Assembly: GCF_900496965.1 (NCBI RefSeq) | Contig: NZ_UFQB01000026.1 | Span: 31,347 to 95,346 of the forward strand | From: Achromobacter agilis | GTDB taxonomy: Bacteria; Pseudomonadota; Gammaproteobacteria; Burkholderiales; Burkholderiaceae_B | Direction of reading: 5' to 3' | DNA: 64,000 bases | Shown: piece after piece, positions 59,655 through 64,000 of the stretch | Numbering within the stretch: the first letter of the stretch is position 1 | Layout of the letters: each line of letters opens with the position of its first letter | Made by a program: the position numbers and the translations under genes | The notes under the pieces: generated by a model | What the model was told of the DNA's origin: nothing | The model's database searches: none | The model's input: only the letters and a program-made list of their open reading frames with translations

Positions 59655-60293
59655 ATGCACGCCGTTCCGAACGCCCATCCCGACACCCCGTCCGACCGCG
59701 CAGGCGCCACCGAACGACTGGCCCGCGCGCTGCTGCGCTACGCGCCGCCAGGGCATCCCGACGCGGGCTTCTTCGCGACGGTCCTGGGCATGAGCCTGGC
59801 GCACGGCGACCTGGGACGCTGCGGCCTGTCGCCCCGGGAACTGGACCGGCTGCTGGCCCGTCTGTTTCCGGGCGCTCCGGCCGCCCACGACATCGCGCTG
59901 GCCACGCTGCGCGAGCAACGCGCCGCCTACGCGGCCTCGGGCCTGGACAGCGCCCTGGTGGAATTCACCCGATTGCTGCGCGCGCTGCTGGACGCCTGGC
60001 GCGTGCCGGAAACGGACACCACGCCGTGGGTCACCGGCGTGCTGGCGCACGCCTGTCTGCGGCCCGACCACTTATGGCGCGACCTGGGCCTGTCCGGCCG
60101 GGAAGACATCACCGCTTTGCTGGCGCGCCACTATCCCGGCCTGGCGGCGCGCAACGTGCGCAACCTGCGCTGGAAACAGTTCCTGGCCTACTCCGCCCAC
60201 GAACACGCGGGCCTGCCGCCCGCTGCGGCGCCGGGCTGTCCGGACTGCGAGGACCATGCCGTCTGCTACCCGCCCGAGGCCCCGCGTCAGTAG
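59655..60293 (+). CDS. NifQ-family protein
   Basis: A 212-residue protein. The C-terminal half is NifQ-like: DHLWRDLGLSGREDITALLA, then YPGLAARNVRNLRWKQFLAYS and the cysteine cluster GCPDCEDHAVCY (Cys195, Cys198, Cys204). NifQ uses CX4CX2CX5C to carry a molybdenum-iron-sulfur cluster for nitrogenase cofactor assembly; here the first cysteine (expected near residue 190) is replaced by Ala. No nif gene is nearby, so its role is probably general molybdenum handling. A ModE-like site precedes it. Ends seven bases into the convergent TonB receptor gene. Confidence 0.75.
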   Translation: MHAVPNAHPDTPSDRAGATERLARALLRYAPPGHPDAGFFATVLGMSLAHGDLGRCGLSPRELDRLLARLFPGAPAAHDIALATLREQRAAYAASGLDSALVEFTRLLRALLDAWRVPETDTTPWVTGVLAHACLRPDHLWRDLGLSGREDITALLARHYPGLAARNVRNLRWKQFLAYSAHEHAGLPPAAAPGCPDCEDHAVCYPPEAPRQ

Positions 60294-62425
60294 CGGTAGG
60301 TCACGCCGACGCCCGCGCCCAGGCTGCGCCCCGCGGCCGGTTCGTAGTAGCGCCCGTTGGCCTCGTTGACAATTACCGAGCCCGCGTAGCGGCGGTCGAA
60401 CAGATTGTCCACACGGGCATAGGCGCTAAGCTCCCACGGCCCCCGTTTCTTCACATAGCCCGCGCTCAGCGCCGCCACGAAGTAGCCAGGCGCGTCGCCG
60501 TCGTTGGCGTCGTTGACGTAGACCTTGCTCAGCAGGCGCCCCTCCACCGACGCCTGCCATCCTTCGGGCGGCGCCCAGGCCAGCGCAGCGTATGCCGCCT
60601 GGCGCGCAATGCCGGGGATGCGGTTGCCGGCGCGGATATCGCCCGGCCCGTCGTCGGCATAGCGGGCGTTCAGCCATGTATAGGCGATCTGCGCGCGTCC
60701 ATGGCGAGCGAATTCGCCGGACCATCCCAGTTCCACGCCGTCGCGCCGGGTGCGCCCAGCATTCTGGTAGCTGGTCCGCCCGCCCGAGCTACCCGCCGAA
60801 ACAATCTCGTCGTCGGTGCCCGCGTGGAACACCGCCACCGTCAGGAGCCCGCCCGCCAGGCGCGCCTTCACGCCCGCCTCCAGGTTGGTGCTGAGCGCGG
60901 GCGCCAGCCCGAAGTTCAGGCCGGGCTCGCCGCCCGGCCGGTACGACAGTTCGTTCAGCGTCGGCGTCTCGAAGCCGCGGCCGTACGAGGCGTAAAGGCT
61001 CAAGCCGGGATCCGGGGCGTAGCGGATCGCCGCCACCGGCAAGGCCCTGCGGTAGCGCGCCGTGCCGCTGTCGTCGGCATTGCCGGGTACGGCGTAATGG
61101 TCGTTGGAATCGAAGTTCACCGTGCTGTAGCGCAGGCCCGCGTCGAGCGTCCACCGGTCCGAAACCTGCCAGGATGCCTGCACGTACGGATCGGCGTTGT
61201 AGACGGTATTGGTTTCGTCGCGCCTGAGCGCGCCCTTCACGCCCAATTGGCGATCGCCCCCCGAATCGGTGAAGTTCTGGTAGCCCTTGCGGTCTTCGCG
61301 CATGGAATCGTAGGAGAAGCCGCCGACCAGGATCAGCGGCCGGCCGGCGGCCGATACTTCCGTGGTCCAGCGCAGGTCCGCGCCGCCGTACTGGCGCTTC
61401 AGGTCGATGACCCCGCCCGCCTGGGACGGCGCCATCTGCGCGGCCGGTGGAATCGACTGGTACTGCGTGGTGTCGCGCTGGCCGTAATAGACCATCAGCC
61501 GCAGCGTATTGCGGCCGTCCACCTCGCGTTCGTAGACGGCCCCGCCCTGCGTCTGCCTGACCGTCTTGCGCGTGTCGAACTGTTCGGCCAGCGGCGCGGC
61601 GCGCGGATCGTCCTGGAATTGCCGGTAGGTCAGGCCCAGGGGATCCTGCGCCTTCAGGTCGACGCTGTTGGCCACCAGGGTCAGCCGGCTGGCGTCGTCC
61701 AGCTGCAGTCCCAGCTTGGCGTTGCCCAGGTTCTTGCGGGCGGCGCTGTGGTCGCGGTAGCCGTCGGTGGTGAACCGGCTCAGGTCCAGCACATAGTCGA
61801 GCCCGCCCGCGCCCGTGCCGGAGGCGCCGTTGGCCAACAGGCCGTAGCGCCAGGTTCCGTAACTGCCGCCCCAGCCGCTGGCCGATAGCGACGGCGGTTC
61901 GACGCCGTCCTCGGTGGTCACCTGGATCACGCCGCCCGAAGAGTTGCCATACAACGCGGAGAACGGCCCGCGCAGCACCTCGACCTGGCCGATGGAGCCG
62001 ATGTCGATGTTCGATGTCTGCCCCTGCCCGTCAGGCATGGTGGCCGGTATGCCGTCCACGTACAGGCGCACGCCGCGCACGCCGAACGTGGAACGCGCCC
62101 CGAAGCCGCGGCTGGATATCTGCAGATCCTGCGCGTAGTTCTGTCGGTTCTGGATCTGGAGCCCGGGCACCCCGGCCAGCCCTTCCGACAGGTTGATCCC
62201 CGGCTGGCCCCGGCGCATCTGTGCGCCCTCCACCACGTCCACCGACGCCGGCGTGTCCATCACGGAGGCGCCCAGGCGCGTCCCCGTGACCACGACGGCG
62301 GGCAGCTCGGGCTCGGCCGGCTGCGCCCAGGCAGCCGCCGCCGGCACCGACGCCAGCAATCCCTGCATAGCCCAGCGCCGCGCGCCCGAACGCCACCATT
62401 CTTGTTCAGCCAAACCTGCCTCCAC
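60287..62425 (-). CDS. TonB-dependent outer-membrane receptor (FecA-like, no signalling domain)
   Basis: A receptor of about 712 residues with a signal peptide (WWRSGARRWAMQGLLASVPA to AWAQ), the plug (about 40-160; LPAVVVTGTRLGASVMDTPA with FGVRGVRLYVDGIPATMPDG and VEVLRGPFSALYGNSSGG) and a barrel ending GAGVGVTYRY. There is no STN domain. The start is uncertain: GTG 62425 or TTG 62413. The ligand is unknown; convergent overlap with the NifQ-like gene is suggestive of metal transport but is not evidence. It is divergent from slyX with only 32 bases between. Confidence 0.88.
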   Translation of the reverse strand: MEAGLAEQEWWRSGARRWAMQGLLASVPAAAAWAQPAEPELPAVVVTGTRLGASVMDTPASVDVVEGAQMRRGQPGINLSEGLAGVPGLQIQNRQNYAQDLQISSRGFGARSTFGVRGVRLYVDGIPATMPDGQGQTSNIDIGSIGQVEVLRGPFSALYGNSSGGVIQVTTEDGVEPPSLSASGWGGSYGTWRYGLLANGASGTGAGGLDYVLDLSRFTTDGYRDHSAARKNLGNAKLGLQLDDASRLTLVANSVDLKAQDPLGLTYRQFQDDPRAAPLAEQFDTRKTVRQTQGGAVYEREVDGRNTLRLMVYYGQRDTTQYQSIPPAAQMAPSQAGGVIDLKRQYGGADLRWTTEVSAAGRPLILVGGFSYDSMREDRKGYQNFTDSGGDRQLGVKGALRRDETNTVYNADPYVQASWQVSDRWTLDAGLRYSTVNFDSNDHYAVPGNADDSGTARYRRALPVAAIRYAPDPGLSLYASYGRGFETPTLNELSYRPGGEPGLNFGLAPALSTNLEAGVKARLAGGLLTVAVFHAGTDDEIVSAGSSGGRTSYQNAGRTRRDGVELGWSGEFARHGRAQIAYTWLNARYADDGPGDIRAGNRIPGIARQAAYAALAWAPPEGWQASVEGRLLSKVYVNDANDGDAPGYFVAALSAGYVKKRGPWELSAYARVDNLFDRRYAGSVIVNEANGRYYEPAAGRSLGAGVGVTYRY

Positions 62426-62457
62426 GGCCAGACACGCACTCCCGGGAATCGGTTCTA

Positions 62458-62682
62458 ATGGCCCCCATGGATAACTCGCAAGACATCGAACGCCGCCTGC
62501 TGGAACTGGAAGTCAAGGCCAGCTTCGCAGACGACCTGCTCGAACAGCTCAATCAGATCATCGTCCGCCAGCAGCAACAGATAGACCGGCTGCTGCGCGA
62601 AGTGGCCGACCTGCGCCAGCAGGCGCCCGAGGGCGCTGCCCCCTTCCGCAGCCTGCGCGACGAGCTGCCGCCGCACTACTGA
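62458..62682 (+). CDS. slyX: SlyX family protein
   Basis: A 74-residue coiled-coil protein. IERRLLELEVKASFADDLLEQLN with QQQQIDRLLREVADL and the terminal PPHY match the SlyX family. Its function is not established. ATG at 62458 and 62467 are both possible; neither has a clear ribosome site. Divergent from the TonB receptor gene. Confidence 0.88.
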   Translation: MAPMDNSQDIERRLLELEVKASFADDLLEQLNQIIVRQQQQIDRLLREVADLRQQAPEGAAPFRSLRDELPPHY

Positions 62683-62764
62683 GGCGCCCGCCGCTCCCCT
62701 TGCCGGACCGCCCGGAACGAACCATTTCCGGGTGTGATCCTGCCTGTTGAGGCGCGCTATCGAT

Positions 62765-62816
62765 TCCATTTATGGATGCTATAAACAAATAATTATCCAT
62801 TCTTTCCATTAATGGA
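62765..62816. promoter_or_regulatory. Paired TCCATTWATGGA dyads upstream of the DUF4148 gene
   Basis: TCCATTTATGGA (62765-62776) and TCCATTAATGGA (62805-62816) are 12-base dyads starting exactly 40 bases apart, with a further TCCATT half-site at 62796-62801. They stand in a strongly AT-rich island (62750-62860) in a 267-base gap, about 130 bases before the DUF4148 start. Confidence 0.4.
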
Positions 62817-62949
62817 AATATCTTTTACCGATATACGGGTTTATCCCTACTCCGATTCAGCGCAGTATTGAGCCATCGGGAAACAGCAACGAAGCACGAC
62901 GGATAGGCCGCCGGATTCGCTCCCAAGCTCTTGAAATCGGAGATTTACC

Positions 62950-63306
62950 ATGAAGACCCTTGCTACCGCTTTGATGATGTCCCTGGCCGCGCTGAGCGCT
63001 GGCGCCTATGCCGCCTCGCCCAACATCGAACCCAACAACGTCCCGTTCCAGGGCGTTTACGGCACGCCGTACGAAGGCCCGACCCGCGCCCAGGTGCAAG
63101 CCGAACTGGCCGCCGCCAAGGCCGCCGGCCAAGTCAGCGACGTCGAACCGAACAACGTGCCTTTCCAAGGCGTCTACGGCACGCCCCATACGGGCAAGAC
63201 CCGCGCCGAAGTGCGCGCCGAACTGGCCGCCGCGAAGGCCGCCGGCCTGGTGTCGGACGTCGAGCCCAATGACATGCCGTTCGCTGGCGTCTACCACGCC
63301 AACTAA
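62950..63306 (+). CDS. DUF4148 repeat protein, secreted
   Basis: A 118-residue exported protein (signal peptide to about residue 21, AYAA) with a 39-residue repeat starting at residues 27, 66 and 105: EPNNVPFQGVYGTP then TRAxVxAELAAAKAAG. The third copy is cut short. The repeat is visible in DNA as a 117-base period. DUF4148 proteins are common in Burkholderiales and unassigned. GGAGAT precedes the ATG. Its own terminator follows. Confidence 0.83.
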   Translation: MKTLATALMMSLAALSAGAYAASPNIEPNNVPFQGVYGTPYEGPTRAQVQAELAAAKAAGQVSDVEPNNVPFQGVYGTPHTGKTRAEVRAELAAAKAAGLVSDVEPNDMPFAGVYHAN

Positions 63307-63343
63307 GCCCGCGCAGATTTACCCCTCCCCTTGTTGTACCTTG

Positions 63344-63369
63344 GCCGCCAGCAGTTTGGCGGCTTTTTT
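63344..63369 (+). terminator. Terminator of the DUF4148 gene
   Basis: GCCGCCA (63344-63350) pairs with TGGCGGC (63357-63363) around a six-base loop, followed by TTTTTT at 63364-63369. Confidence 0.9.
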
Positions 63370-63446
63370 GCTTTCGCATGCGGTACGGTACTATCGCCTC
63401 AAGATCCGGCATCACACAACGACTCTACAAACCAGGGAGCCCCATC

Positions 63447-63827
63447 TTGAACTCCACCCGCGTTCTTGCCTCTTTGCTCGTGGCATGCGGCATCTCGGCC
63501 ACGGCGGCCGCCGCGCCGCCCGTCATGCTAAACAATGCCATCATCACCCAGATCCCCAAAGCCGACCGGAACTCGTTCCACGAGGCCGTGGCCCAGGCGC
63601 TGAACAGCTCCGCCGACGGCCAGCGCACCGAATGGACCAGCACGCATCAGCGTAAAAAATCCCCGCCGATCACGGTGCAACTGACGCCCACCCAGACCAG
63701 CAAGGTCAAGAACGACCAGACCTGCCGCTTCCTCGTCGGGGACTTCGCCCGCGCCGCCACCACGGAAAAATGGCAGTTCTGGTTCTGCAAGCAGCCGGAC
63801 GGCACCTGGAAGGCCAGCAGCAACTGA
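63447..63827 (+). CDS. Small secreted protein, possibly surface-antigen-like
   Basis: A 126-residue protein with a signal peptide (STRVLASLLVACGISATAAA) from the TTG at 63447, preceded by AGGGAG at 63434-63439. The remaining hundred residues have ALNSSADGQRTEWTS and a late KWQFWFCKQPDGTWKASS. The last motif recalls the end of RT0821/Lpp0805-type surface antigens (CRQPDGSW). Resemblance is weak; I cannot name a function. An ATG at 63378 would place the signal sequence inside the protein. Confidence 0.65.
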   Translation: MNSTRVLASLLVACGISATAAAAPPVMLNNAIITQIPKADRNSFHEAVAQALNSSADGQRTEWTSTHQRKKSPPITVQLTPTQTSKVKNDQTCRFLVGDFARAATTEKWQFWFCKQPDGTWKASSN

Positions 63828-63831
63828 TAAA

Positions 63832-63883
63832 AGCCCCCACGCTGCGCACGCTTTGCGTGCTTGCTGCCCCCCCCAAGGGGGCT
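63832..63883. repeat. REP-like dyad element downstream of the secreted protein gene
   Basis: AGCCCCC (63832-63838) pairs with GGGGGCT (63877-63883) around an inner perfect hairpin, GCACGC-TTT-GCGTGC (63846-63860). The sequence looks like a dispersed intergenic stem-loop and may also end transcription. Confidence 0.5.
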
Positions 63884-63896
63884 GGCTGTACGGACC

Positions 63897-63937
63897 GGGG
63901 ACATAGGTAACAGGTGTACGGGGACATGGGTAACAGG
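63897..63937. repeat. 18-base direct repeats, probable insertion-sequence end
   Basis: GGGGACATAGGTAACAGG (63897-63914) and GGGGACATGGGTAACAGG (63920-63937) differ at one base and start 23 bases apart. They lie just past the stop of a transposase-like reading frame, as expected of the terminal region of an IS481-family element. Confidence 0.6.
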
Positions 63938-63946
63938 TTGATCAGC

Positions 63947-64000
63947 TTACTTCATGGCCTTCAGATCCACTTGTCCGAGGCAGTGATGGCAGAAGAGGAT
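63947..64000 (-). pseudogene. 3' end of an IS481-family transposase (cut by window edge)
   Basis: The last 17 codons of a minus-strand frame read LFCHHCLGQVDLKAMK and then a TAA at 63947-63949. This short tail fits the end of IS481/IS3-like integrase-type transposases, which finish with a similar FCxxxIxxIDL motif. Only the tail is visible, so whether the gene is intact is unknown; listed as partial. Confidence 0.5.

Noticed and set aside
59655..60293. Part of a nitrogen-fixation cluster
   Set aside because: Only one NifQ-like gene is present, its cysteine motif is incomplete, and neighbours are cyo and a TonB receptor.

Overview
This 64 kb window is high-GC, gene-dense chromosomal DNA from a betaproteobacterium of the Alcaligenaceae, most likely Bordetella or Achromobacter. 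The call rests on content. There is a complete hurI-hurR-bhuRSTUV haem-uptake locus in the order known from Bordetella, two Bug-type tripartite tricarboxylate receptors without their TctAB partners, a cyoABCD quinol oxidase next to a RegBA redox system, and short GTGTCWGACAC palindrome arrays. I see no tRNA, rRNA, CRISPR or prophage. The only mobile DNA is the tail of an IS481-type transposase at the right edge.

Layout. 1-5.1 kb: end of a methyltransferase gene, a DUF1345 membrane protein, a two-gene chromate transporter with a divergent LysR regulator, murI and two universal stress proteins. 5.1-8 kb: a two-component system encoded with one PepSY protein and facing a second. 8-13.2 kb: a PQQ-type sugar dehydrogenase lipoprotein, a short-chain dehydrogenase with an altered active site, and a DUF1800/DUF1501 pair. 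13.2-16.4 kb: a PrpF-type isomerase with a Bug receptor and a divergent LysR regulator. 16.4-18.7 kb: an acetyltransferase and a COG4315-ECF sigma-anti-sigma operon with a recognisable ECF promoter. 18.7-19.3 kb: a palindrome array, the only gene-free stretch over 300 bases. 19.3-24.9 kb: a DUF2946-TonB receptor-PepSY reductase metal-uptake operon, arsC and a PAP2 phosphatase. 24.9-28.2 kb: a Bug receptor with tartrate dehydrogenase, and a DUF3829 lipoprotein. 28.4-32.2 kb: DNA alkylation repair (ogt, ada-alkA), a LysR regulator, a second palindrome array and yajQ. 32.3-40.3 kb: the haem locus. 40.4-43.1 kb: a CopD-like protein, a secreted 2H-phosphoesterase-like protein, and a YafY regulator and VOC protein that share an operator. 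43.1-48.3 kb: permease, kynureninase and a divergent Lrp-type regulator, a haemolysin III protein and a P1 peptidase. 48.5-51.6 kb: a cystine-type ABC transporter and an NlpD-like lipoprotein. 51.7-59.5 kb: copper delivery proteins (DUF2946, Sco1, PCuAC), RegB/RegA and cyoABCD. 59.6-64 kb: a NifQ-like gene with a ModE-like site, a TonB receptor, slyX, a DUF4148 repeat protein, a small secreted protein and the insertion-sequence remnant.

The most coherent unit is 52-59.5 kb. Copper chaperones, a redox kinase with a conserved cysteine and quinone motif, its regulator, and a terminal oxidase operon lie together. The oxidase control region carries three identical-pattern TGCGAC-N5-GTCGCA palindromes plus an Anr/Fnr box. 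The findings less likely to be already known are the NifQ-like gene with a ModE-like operator, the paired CTGCCA-N5-TGRCAG operators of the YafY/VOC genes, the hairpin-chain repeat arrays, a secreted protein with two HxTx motifs, and a dehydrogenase with Ser/Arg in place of the Tyr/Lys active site. All functional statements are from reading the sequence; no database search was run.
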